Source of the DNA: Ga0077553 sp038215275
Lineage (GTDB): Bacteria; Acidobacteriota; Terriglobia; Bryobacterales; Bryobacteraceae
DNA length: 29,698 nucleotides
Reading direction: 5' to 3'
Assembly: GCA_038215275.1 (NCBI GenBank)
Contig: JBBQRA010000042.1
Coordinates: forward strand, 1 to 29,698
Numbering within the stretch: the first letter of the stretch is position 1; every line of letters begins with the position of its first letter. The notes under the pieces were generated by a model. The model did not search any database. It saw only the letters and a program-made list of their open reading frames with translations, and was not told the DNA's origin. This document shows positions 15,089-22,118 of the stretch, one piece after another. A program made the translations under genes and the position numbers.

Positions 15089-15664
15089 ATGAAAACAATG
15101 AGTATGGAAACGCTAACCCTTGACCAGCAGATCGCCGAACTCCTCGCGGCAACTCCCCCTACCGTTCGCCCGGCCCTCCGGCTCGTCAGCGGGTGTCCCA
15201 TTGTTCTCGTTGCGAACTCCTTCGCCACCGACGACGAAATCGACCACCTGCTCACGCTCGCCCATGGCGACGCCGACCTGCTCGTCGCTCCAAACGCGGT
15301 CCTCTCCCGGATTGCCACCGATATCGAAGAGGCCTTCGGCATCGCCAATCTCCGCGGCACGATGATGCAGTTCCGCATGGGCAACTCCCCCGAGCCTGCC
15401 GAGGCGACCGACGGTCCTCAACTCCTCGCCACGGCGACCTTGTTCCTCGACGACGCCCAAGGCGGCGAACTCCACTTCCCGGGCGCGCCGGAAGGCCCTC
15501 TGTCCATCAAAGCCATCCGTGGCCGCCTCGTCCTCTGCTTCAACCGCCGTCATGATGGCGCCGAAGAATCCGCCTCCGAGCCCGTGACGCTGCCGGTCCG
15601 TTCCGGCCGCCGCACGAGCCTGACGCTCCGGATCTACAACCACCTCACGGCCCTGCTGGGATAA
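15089..15664 (+). CDS. Prolyl-4-hydroxylase-like (2-oxoglutarate/Fe(II) fold) protein lacking iron ligands
   Basis: About 191 residues. The jelly-roll half matches prolyl-4-hydroxylase type dioxygenases: LATATLFLDDAQGGELHFPG (113-132), then IKAIRGRLVLCFN (140-152) and GRRTSLTLRIYN (173-184). The residues that bind iron are not where they should be: the HxD position after MGNSPEP reads AEA (104-106), and the distal His before LPVRSGRR is replaced near Pro165. The Arg that would bind 2-oxoglutarate (about 175) is present. So it keeps the fold but probably not the chemistry, unless my alignment is off. Three in-frame ATGs (15089, 15098, 15104) have no clear Shine-Dalgarno, so the start is uncertain by 5 residues. 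A tiny membrane protein gene follows 4 nt after the stop. Confidence 0.6.
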   Translation: MKTMSMETLTLDQQIAELLAATPPTVRPALRLVSGCPIVLVANSFATDDEIDHLLTLAHGDADLLVAPNAVLSRIATDIEEAFGIANLRGTMMQFRMGNSPEPAEATDGPQLLATATLFLDDAQGGELHFPGAPEGPLSIKAIRGRLVLCFNRRHDGAEESASEPVTLPVRSGRRTSLTLRIYNHLTALLG

Positions 15665-15668
15665 CGTC

Positions 15669-15764
15669 ATGCCGCAAACGTTACCCCCCTGGGTGCCAAC
15701 CGCCTGCATCGCCCTTCTTGGGATCGGCGCGATGCTCACCGTGCTCTGGCTCGGTCTGAGTTAG
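15669..15764 (+). CDS. 31-residue single-span membrane protein
   Basis: ATG at 15669, 4 nt after the previous stop, encodes MPQTLPPWVPTACIALLGIG then AMLTVLWLGLS and a TAG. About 20 consecutive hydrophobic residues give one membrane span with almost no soluble part. A GGGAT lies about 8 nt upstream, a weak ribosome binding site. Its stop overlaps the stop of the convergent hydrolase gene. Position suggests co-transcription with the dioxygenase-like gene. Function unknown. Confidence 0.55.
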   Translation: MPQTLPPWVPTACIALLGIGAMLTVLWLGLS

Positions 15765-17677
15765 CGTACTCCCCACTGCTCGTCAAAGAATCCAGCCGAG
15801 ACCACCTTGCCTGGGTACTTCCCATCGGCCGGCGTCGTCGTATCGATTACCGCCCAATCCGGCAGCTTTGAAATCTGCCGGGCGTTGTTGAGATAGTCGA
15901 ACTCCCGGAACGTGAAGCCCGAGTTCACAACGACGTAACGCGCCGGGTTCAACGGATTCGGATAGACGAATGCCGGATAGTGCGTTGCGGCCGCGTACGA
16001 AGCGGCGCCAACCTTCACCTGATCGCCCGCCCACTTCACCGGCAAGCGGTCCGCCATCTTGCCGAGTAAAGAGTTGCTCGATGGCGTGCCCCACACCACG
16101 ATATGGTGCGCGGCCAGATCGGCCTCGGTTACCTCGGTGTCTTTCTTCACCCGCGCTTCGCCGCGGAACTGCCGCCGCCATTCTTTAATGGCCCGCGCCT
16201 GCTCCGCCTCAATGCGTTCGCTGCTCGTGCCCGAGCCGGTGACGATCAGGAAGCTGTCCATAAACGCATCGTCAATCGGCCCCTGCAGCCCGTGTACCTT
16301 CCGCAGGCCTGTGGCGCTTCCGGCCACCCACTGGCCGCCCTGTTTCACAAAGCTCACTTTCCAACTGCGGTCACTCGCAGGCCCGGTCAGCTCGATCTTC
16401 TTGCCGTCGATGGAAACGGCCGTCTTGCCCATCAGCTCCACCGGCGCGCCGCCGGGGCCGAACTCGAGCGTCAACCCGGTGACGCCCGCTGTCTTCACGT
16501 CCACTCCGGCGCCGGAAATCATCGCGTCCACGGAGCCCTTCTCCCAATGCTGGGCAAGGCCGTCAATGGTGACCCACTTCATCCGGTTGTAGCGCAGCGT
16601 GTACGTGACGAAACGAATCCGCTGCGGATACGCCTCCCGCCCCTGGGCCGCAATTGCGTCAATCTTGCGATTCAACTCCTCGCGCGCCACGGGATGATAC
16701 CGGTGGCCGGTCTGCGGTCCAATAACGTGGGTCATTGGAATCCCTTCTTTGTCGAGATACTTCGCCATCAGGTCGGCGGCCTGCTTCTGGCCATCTATTT
16801 CGCCGCTGTAAGCCACCAGCGGTACGTTCACGAAATTGGCCGCATAGTCGGTGGCGTCGTACATCCGCCACAGCTTCTGCTCCCAGACTGGCGGCATCTC
16901 TTTCAGCCGCAGAAACTCGCGGCTCTCGCTGAATCCTGCGCCGGGCGCCACCGCGGCCCAAAGGCCGGCGTAATGGGCTCCGATATGCCAGGCTGCAGCG
17001 CCGCCCATCGAGAAGCCGCGCATGACGATACGATTGTCGTCGATCCGGTAGTGCATTTTCACCGCGTCCAACGCCTCGAACAGATCGATCTCCCCCGCGA
17101 ACTTATTCGCGTTGCAGTAGCGGCCGTAGAGTTGCAGCACGATCGCATCGCGCGGCGTAAACTCGCCGGGGCGGCTCATCCGCTCCGATAGGAAATTCAC
17201 CTCGCTGAGTTGCTCGGCCCGGCCGTGGAACCAAGCGTCCAACCGCCAACTGCGCGGCAAACGGGCATCATAAGACGGCGGCACGACGAGGCCATACGGC
17301 TGAACCGAACCGTCGATCTTGGAAACATATCCCCGCACGACCAGGCCGGTGGCGCGGGTCCACGGCGCTTCGCCATTCCGCAGCGCTTCGGCGCGGTTGA
17401 CGCCTTCGGTCAGCAGCGCCCGCGCTTTGGCCGGTTCATCGGGCCGGAAGAACTCGTTATTTTCGAGTGCAAACTTGGCGGCGTCTCGAAAAATGATCAC
17501 GTCCGGAAGCAGGGCATGGTTGCCAAGACCGGAGATGAGCCCGGAGAGCCGTTCGATGCCGGCTTTTAACTCCTTTTGGTCGGCTTCAGAGACCGTTACG
17601 CCGGGCGGAGGAATCGGGCGGTCCTGTGCCCACAGCGCCCCGGCTACCAGGGAAATGCAAAGAAACTTCATTTTCAT
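15761..17677 (-). CDS. Secreted alpha/beta hydrolase (prolyl oligopeptidase/esterase type)
   Basis: 638 residues from the ATG at 17677, which opens a clear signal peptide: MKMKFLCISLVAGALWAQ, likely cut near ALWA-Q. The upstream extension to 17737 is polar and lacks sense. Residues 25-120 are helical. The hydrolase core has DAIVLQLYGRYCNANKF (177-193), nucleophile Ser223 in RGFSMGGAAAW, Asp295 in YSGEIDGQKQ and a likely His at 325 or 328 in TGHRYHP. A C-terminal region from about 360 (beta-rich, then VVWGTPSSN and PNPLNPARYVVVNSG) is shared with exported hydrolases annotated only broadly. Acts outside the cytoplasm, substrate unknown. Tail-to-tail overlap with the micro-membrane gene; diverges from the LysM gene. 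Confidence 0.85.
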   Translation of the reverse strand: MKMKFLCISLVAGALWAQDRPIPPPGVTVSEADQKELKAGIERLSGLISGLGNHALLPDVIIFRDAAKFALENNEFFRPDEPAKARALLTEGVNRAEALRNGEAPWTRATGLVVRGYVSKIDGSVQPYGLVVPPSYDARLPRSWRLDAWFHGRAEQLSEVNFLSERMSRPGEFTPRDAIVLQLYGRYCNANKFAGEIDLFEALDAVKMHYRIDDNRIVMRGFSMGGAAAWHIGAHYAGLWAAVAPGAGFSESREFLRLKEMPPVWEQKLWRMYDATDYAANFVNVPLVAYSGEIDGQKQAADLMAKYLDKEGIPMTHVIGPQTGHRYHPVAREELNRKIDAIAAQGREAYPQRIRFVTYTLRYNRMKWVTIDGLAQHWEKGSVDAMISGAGVDVKTAGVTGLTLEFGPGGAPVELMGKTAVSIDGKKIELTGPASDRSWKVSFVKQGGQWVAGSATGLRKVHGLQGPIDDAFMDSFLIVTGSGTSSERIEAEQARAIKEWRRQFRGEARVKKDTEVTEADLAAHHIVVWGTPSSNSLLGKMADRLPVKWAGDQVKVGAASYAAATHYPAFVYPNPLNPARYVVVNSGFTFREFDYLNNARQISKLPDWAVIDTTTPADGKYPGKVVSAGFFDEQWGVR

Positions 17678-17728
17678 ATTCCCGGTTAGCATACCCCAGT
17701 CGCCGCGCCAAAACTTTTTTTCTCCGCG

Positions 17729-17757
17729 TTGACCCAATCCGCGGCGCGTTCTAGCGT
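17729..17757 (+). promoter_or_regulatory. Possible promoter for the LysM/Het-C unit
   Basis: TTGACC, a 17-nt spacer and TAGCGT precede the GTG at 17766. The -35 is good, the -10 poor. If used, RNA would start next to the GTG. Confidence 0.28.
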
Positions 17758-17765
17758 CTCTGAGC

Positions 17766-18401
17766 GTGTCCGAATCTCACACCGTTCAGCCGGGCGATTG
17801 CCTGTTCAGCATTGCGGAGGAACATGGATATCACTGGGAGACAATCTGGAAAGATGCCTCTAACAGCGCTTTACGTCAACTGCGCAAGTCCCCGGCGGTG
17901 ATCGCGCCTGGAGATCCGCTCAACCTACCCGGCAAAAAGCTCAAGAACGTCGACCGCCCGACGGACCAGACGCACAAATTCGTCCGGCTGGGGACACCCG
18001 CCAAACTGCGCCTTCAATTCCTCCGCGATGGCCTGCCCCGCAATGGGGAACCCTACACGCTCAGCGTCGATGGCGACATCCGCGCCGGCACGACCGACGG
18101 TCAAGGCTTCCTTACGGAGTACCTGCCCACGAAAGCCCGTCGCGGCGAAGTGATCCTGGGCCAGGGCGACGACCTGATGACCTACCCGCTGCAGCTGGGC
18201 CATCTGGGTCCGATAGACAGTGGCCCAGGCGTCTCGCAGCGCCTCAGCAATCTGGGCTTTCTGCCGGTTGACGCCGGCCCGGACGACCCCGATGTTCGCG
18301 GAATTGGTCTACGCCGGTTCCAGGCTACCCACGGCCTCCCGATCACCGGCGAGGCTGACGCCGCCACCGCGGACAAGTTGAAGTCCCTGCACGGCTCCTG
18401 A
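17766..18401 (+). CDS. LysM and peptidoglycan-binding domain protein
   Basis: 211 residues. N-terminal LysM (1-55: SHTVQPGDCLFSIAEEHGYH...IAPGDPLNLPG). A middle beta domain (70-135: FVRLGTPAKLRLQFLRDGLP, then a DGDIRAGTTDGQGFL carboxypeptidase-like turn). C-terminal PG_binding_1 helices (152-209: GVSQRLSNLGFLPVDAG...GLRRFQATHGLPITGEAD). No signal peptide. This LysM-beta-PGbinding design is common for proteins encoded beside toxins of type VI or phage-tail-like delivery systems; that link is from memory of the families and no delivery genes occur in the window. GTG start at 17766. Followed after 9 nt by the next start, so operonic with the Het-C-like gene. Confidence 0.82.
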   Translation: MSESHTVQPGDCLFSIAEEHGYHWETIWKDASNSALRQLRKSPAVIAPGDPLNLPGKKLKNVDRPTDQTHKFVRLGTPAKLRLQFLRDGLPRNGEPYTLSVDGDIRAGTTDGQGFLTEYLPTKARRGEVILGQGDDLMTYPLQLGHLGPIDSGPGVSQRLSNLGFLPVDAGPDDPDVRGIGLRRFQATHGLPITGEADAATADKLKSLHGS

Positions 18402-18410
18402 GGATACGAT

Positions 18411-18575
18411 ATGGATACCCACGGACACGAAGAATGCTCGGCCCTTGGCGGCGAGATCATCCAGGGCGCCGTCGACAGTTCCGCCAATCCCAAATTGCGG
18501 TTGGGGGCCTTTTATGCAGATCGAACTGAATCTCCTCCGGAACAGCATCAACGACGAGCGGTGCCGCATCGATAA
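18411..18575 (+). CDS. Small ORF overlapping the Het-C-like gene, or its frameshifted N-terminus
   Basis: 54 codons with a good GAGGA about 6-7 nt before the ATG. The first 35 residues (MDTHGHEECSALGGEIIQGA, then VDSSANPKLRLGAFY) have the GC-rich third positions of real genes; after about 18515 the good codon pattern moves to the Het-C frame one base on. Either a separate small protein translated ahead of, and coupled to, the Het-C-like gene, or the true N-terminus joined by a frameshift near the GGGGG at 18501-18510. Confidence 0.4.
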   Translation: MDTHGHEECSALGGEIIQGAVDSSANPKLRLGAFYADRTESPPEQHQRRAVPHR

Positions 18576-20280
18576 CGCCGTCGGGGCAGTCGCCGGAATC
18601 ACGGCGGCCAGTCCCTTGGCCAGCGCGGCCAAAAGTACGTTCTTCGTGGTGGGCTATCGGAAATTCGTTCATCCCACTACGCCAAAGCAAGGACCTCGGA
18701 TGCACTACGGCTCCTTCAAGGAGATCTTGAACAAGCGATTCACGCAATATTTTCCGCACGAGCATGTCGACCGGTATCCGGGAGACCCATCCGCTCGCGG
18801 TAGTTATAGCGGTAAGGTCGCCAAGGGCACCCTTACTCCGACGGGCGTTGGCACCGGCGCGTCCACCCTGAGCCCGCATCAGTATCAGTACCTGGTCGAC
18901 GACATCAAGGTCGTCGCCGGGTTGTTGGCCGAAGTCGACTTGCACTGCGCCAGAAGGACCTTCGGCGGCCGCCGGAGCGTTTCCGATGAGAATGTTGAAT
19001 GGAACCAGGACCTGGCCAAACTCGGCCACGCCATCCATGCGGTAGAGGACTATTTCGTCCACTCCAACTACATCGAACTCGCTCTCTGCGGGTGGCCGGG
19101 CGGAGCGAAGTATCTCCCCGATCCTTCCTTCAGGCTGGACGCCGCGTACTCAGAAACTCCCACGGAAATTGTGAAGAAGCGCCTGCGCCGCTTTGATGGC
19201 GAGGACAAACCCAACCTCTCCCCGGAGCCCAACGTCGTAACGGGCTACTTCGATTTCGTGGATACCTTCTTCAGCTTACGTCACGTTCAGGAGGGCCTCT
19301 TCGGCGAAACCGGCGGAGGCGGCGGAGACGAGGCTGAACCGTGGCGGCGGCTGCTGCATATGGTGATTCAAGCGATTCATGAGCAAACGCGGCTACAGCC
19401 CTCCGTCACCATGGCGCAGACCCGCAAAATCGCCAACGCAGAACTCCTCAACCAAGCTGCCAATGGAAAGCCCGAGCCCAAAAAGGCGGCCAACGAGTTG
19501 CTGCACGAATGCCCCAGCGAGATTCGCGAAAGGTTCTTAGATGCCGCTGCTCAATTCAGCGTGCGGGCTCCCGGTTCCGTTGTCAGCCTGTATTCGGCCT
19601 TTGAGACTCTTGTCGAGTTCGCAGACAATTTGAATGAGCCGGTGAAGTGGATCAGTCGCTTGATCGGTCCCGTCACAAGCAAGGCGCTCACGTTTTTGAC
19701 CAAGTGGTTAACGGACCGCCTTCGCCGGAGCGTGGACGAATCGCTTGGAAGAACTCGCGTGGGCAGCCATTCGTTGCTCGCCAAGGATTACGCTTGGCAC
19801 GATTCGGGCCGGGAAGAGATCGACGGGCTCTACGAGTTAGCCAAGAGCTTAGCCAAAGCCGTCCATTGGTACATCCTCTTCACCAAGACCCGTTGGTCCC
19901 GGCCGGCGCCCATCCCGGCAGCCCGGACCTTCGCCGGGGACGAGGGGGTGTTTAATACCGTCGAAGTGCATCACTACATCGACTGGCTGGAATTGCTAGA
20001 GTGCTTTCTGAGGAATCCGCACGGTGCGCCCGGACCATGCGGAACCCCGTGGTGGCAGAACATCGTCAAGCACGGACACACGAACATGCAGGCCATGATG
20101 AGCCTGGTCAGCATCGCTCCCCCGCCCCATCAGTATCGATACGTTACTGAGGCCGACGTGAAGCAGTTGATAGCGGAAGCCGCCCAACTGAACAAAACAT
20201 CGGAGGCGTTCTATAATTCTGATCCCGCCGTCGCCGAAGTCCTCGCCACAGAGCAGTCTTGCGCTCCGGCCGGGAGATAG
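18514..20280 (+). CDS. Het-C-like protein (zinc phospholipase C/S1-P1 nuclease-like fold)
   Basis: 588 residues from the ATG at 18514. The region MHYGSFKEILNKRF (63-76), FPHEHVDRYP (80-89), then LGHAIHAVEDYFVHSNYIEL (170-189) matches the Het-C family, with His172, His175, Asp179, His183 and Asn185 as the conserved set; related zinc enzymes use such residues as metal ligands. Het-C proteins were named from a fungal heterokaryon incompatibility gene and bacterial members occur beside secretion effectors. A GHTNMQAMMSLVS motif lies near the end. No signal peptide or clear membrane span. A role as a toxin acting on membranes is inferred, not shown. GGGGG about 6 nt before the ATG is a modest ribosome site; trxC begins 11 nt after the stop. 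Confidence 0.72.
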   Translation: MQIELNLLRNSINDERCRIDNAVGAVAGITAASPLASAAKSTFFVVGYRKFVHPTTPKQGPRMHYGSFKEILNKRFTQYFPHEHVDRYPGDPSARGSYSGKVAKGTLTPTGVGTGASTLSPHQYQYLVDDIKVVAGLLAEVDLHCARRTFGGRRSVSDENVEWNQDLAKLGHAIHAVEDYFVHSNYIELALCGWPGGAKYLPDPSFRLDAAYSETPTEIVKKRLRRFDGEDKPNLSPEPNVVTGYFDFVDTFFSLRHVQEGLFGETGGGGGDEAEPWRRLLHMVIQAIHEQTRLQPSVTMAQTRKIANAELLNQAANGKPEPKKAANELLHECPSEIRERFLDAAAQFSVRAPGSVVSLYSAFETLVEFADNLNEPVKWISRLIGPVTSKALTFLTKWLTDRLRRSVDESLGRTRVGSHSLLAKDYAWHDSGREEIDGLYELAKSLAKAVHWYILFTKTRWSRPAPIPAARTFAGDEGVFNTVEVHHYIDWLELLECFLRNPHGAPGPCGTPWWQNIVKHGHTNMQAMMSLVSIAPPPHQYRYVTEADVKQLIAEAAQLNKTSEAFYNSDPAVAEVLATEQSCAPAGR

Positions 20281-20291
20281 AATGAGCGATT

Positions 20292-20723
20292 ATGGCCTTC
20301 TCCCACATCACCACTTGCGGCCAGTGCGGCGCCGGCAATCGCATCCCCGCGGCACACCTCTCCGACCGCGGCCGCTGCGGCAAGTGCAAAGCGGCCCTGC
20401 CCGCGCTCGCCAAAACGCTGTCCGTCGACGCGGAAGCCTTTGCCGAGATCATCAGTTCCGCCAAGGTGCCGGTGATGGTCGATTTCTGGGCGTCCTGGTG
20501 CGGTCCCTGCCTAATGGCGGCTCCCGAAGTCGAAAAGCTTGCCGCTGAAATGGAGGGCCGCGCCTTGGTGTTGAAGGTGGACACCGAAGCGCAACCCGCC
20601 TTGGCGGCCCGCTACCGGATCCAATCCATACCCAACTTCATCGTCTTCCGGAATGGGCAGATCGTCCACCAGCAAGCCGGTGCAGCCCCGCGCAGCCAGA
20701 TGCGGACCTGGTTGGAAGCTTAA
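20292..20723 (+). CDS. trxC: Thioredoxin 2 with N-terminal zinc finger
   Basis: 143 residues. Reduces protein disulfides in the cytoplasm, taking electrons from thioredoxin reductase. N-terminal zinc finger Cys9-Cys12 and Cys29-Cys32 (TCGQCGAGN, GRCGKCKAA), then a thioredoxin fold with WCGPC at 69-73, DFWASW before it and the cis-Pro loop SIPNFIVFRNG. This zinc-finger extension is the mark of TrxC, tied to oxidative stress in other bacteria. ATG at 20292 opens the family-typical MAFSHITTCGQCG; an out-of-frame ATG at 20282 is ignored. Follows the Het-C-like gene closely but may be an unrelated neighbour. 3' end overlaps the DUF1501 gene by 4 bp. Confidence 0.92.
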   Translation: MAFSHITTCGQCGAGNRIPAAHLSDRGRCGKCKAALPALAKTLSVDAEAFAEIISSAKVPVMVDFWASWCGPCLMAAPEVEKLAAEMEGRALVLKVDTEAQPALAARYRIQSIPNFIVFRNGQIVHQQAGAAPRSQMRTWLEA

Positions 20724-22105
20724 GTTTTGAAGAATCCGAGATCCGGGGTCGAAAAATTGGCCAGATTCGGGAAGACCGCGGTCAAGCCGGAGTCCGGCAC
20801 CCCGAACCATTTAGCCAGCGTGGCCCCGTACTGATCGAGCGATGTGGTCGGGATCCAGTTTCCGCGACTCCCCGAATCGTCCGGTCCGTTCAGCGTCATG
20901 CTCGGATATGTTCCGTAAAAGCCGGGCTTGACTGCCCCGCCGGTGACAAAGTGATGGCCGCCCCAAGCGTGGTCCGTGCCGTTGCTGGCGTTGGGCTGGA
21001 AGGTCCGGCTGAACTCCGACTCTGTGAACAGCGTCACCTGCTCGGCCAGGCCCAATTCATCCATTGCCTGATTAAACGCCAGCATGGCCGCACTCAATTC
21101 AGCGAGCAGTTGCGGCTGCCGGCCGGGCTGATCCTCGTGGGTATCGTAGCCGCCCTGCGAACAAAAAAAGATCTGCCGCTGCAGGCCCACGACCCCGCGA
21201 ATTTGAACCAGACGTACGATTTGCCGCAACTGGTTGCCGATAGACGTCGTCGGAAACTGCGTCGTCAAACTCGGCAGAGTCGCGAAAGCGTCGTTGGCCT
21301 GCCGCAACACGACTAGCGAGTCGTTGATGCGCTTGCCGGCCGCCTGCACCAATGTCACTCCGCTCGACAGCGTCAGGATCTGCTGTAACGCGTTGAGCCG
21401 CTCCAAATCACCCGCCCGGTTCTGTTGGCCACTCACGCCGATATTGGCTGAAGCGATTTGGGATGGCTGGGTCTGCTGGCCCACCAGAAATAGCGAGTTG
21501 CCGTTCACGGAAACCGCGGCAGGAAACTGCGAAGACTGGTTCAACGGCAGGATCTGGTCGGCAATCCGCCCGGCCCACCCCGACTGCGCAATCCCGACCG
21601 GAATCGCGCTCTGCCACTGCTGCTGCTGATCGGAGTGCGAAAAGAGATTGCTCGGTACGGGCCGGCTGTTAGCGCGGAACTCCGCGCGGGTGACCGGCCG
21701 GACCAGCATGCCGACGTTTGCCACAGCCGCCGCCTTTCCGGTCTGAAAGAGCGTCTGCACTCCGGGCATGGAAGGGGGAAGCCCATACGTCGCACTACCC
21801 TGGCTGGTCGCCGGCAACAGTTGCGTCCGGGCGATCGCGATGTTTCGCCGGACTCCCGCATAGGTCGTGTATCCGGCGTCATCGGTGGGAATCAACATAT
21901 CGTTCGAGTCGTTCCCGCCGAATAAAAAGATGCAAACCAATGCCTTGTAGCCGGTGTTTGCCGTCTGGGCCAGAGCGCTGATGCCGCCCAATTGCCCCAA
22001 GGCTCCAGCGGCTCCCAGGCCGGTTACCGCCCGGCAACCGAACCGCAGGAACTCCCGGCGGTTGGCAAGCAGACCGGCATGTCGACGTGCAGAAGAGATA
22101 GCCAT
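20720..22105 (-). CDS. DUF1501 family exported protein
   Basis: 461 residues. Twin-arginine signal (NRREFLRFGCRAVTGLGAAG, then ALGQLGGISALAQ) targets it folded across the membrane. Body typical of DUF1501: LVCIFLFGGNDSNDMLIP (metal-site-like GGND), YDTHEDQ, FTESEFSRTFQPN and DHAWGGHHFVTGG, resembling sulfatase/alkaline phosphatase metal sites. AAGGA lies 7 nt upstream of the ATG. Only 13 bp separate it from the DUF1800 gene, its usual partner. The true activity of the family is not established. Confidence 0.88.
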   Translation of the reverse strand: MAISSARRHAGLLANRREFLRFGCRAVTGLGAAGALGQLGGISALAQTANTGYKALVCIFLFGGNDSNDMLIPTDDAGYTTYAGVRRNIAIARTQLLPATSQGSATYGLPPSMPGVQTLFQTGKAAAVANVGMLVRPVTRAEFRANSRPVPSNLFSHSDQQQQWQSAIPVGIAQSGWAGRIADQILPLNQSSQFPAAVSVNGNSLFLVGQQTQPSQIASANIGVSGQQNRAGDLERLNALQQILTLSSGVTLVQAAGKRINDSLVVLRQANDAFATLPSLTTQFPTTSIGNQLRQIVRLVQIRGVVGLQRQIFFCSQGGYDTHEDQPGRQPQLLAELSAAMLAFNQAMDELGLAEQVTLFTESEFSRTFQPNASNGTDHAWGGHHFVTGGAVKPGFYGTYPSMTLNGPDDSGSRGNWIPTTSLDQYGATLAKWFGVPDSGLTAVFPNLANFSTPDLGFFKT

Positions 22106-22118
22106 AACGATTCCTTGT

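Noticed and set aside
16103..17191. 362-codon + strand open frame
   Set aside because: Antisense to the secreted hydrolase, whose signal peptide and Ser motif are convincing.
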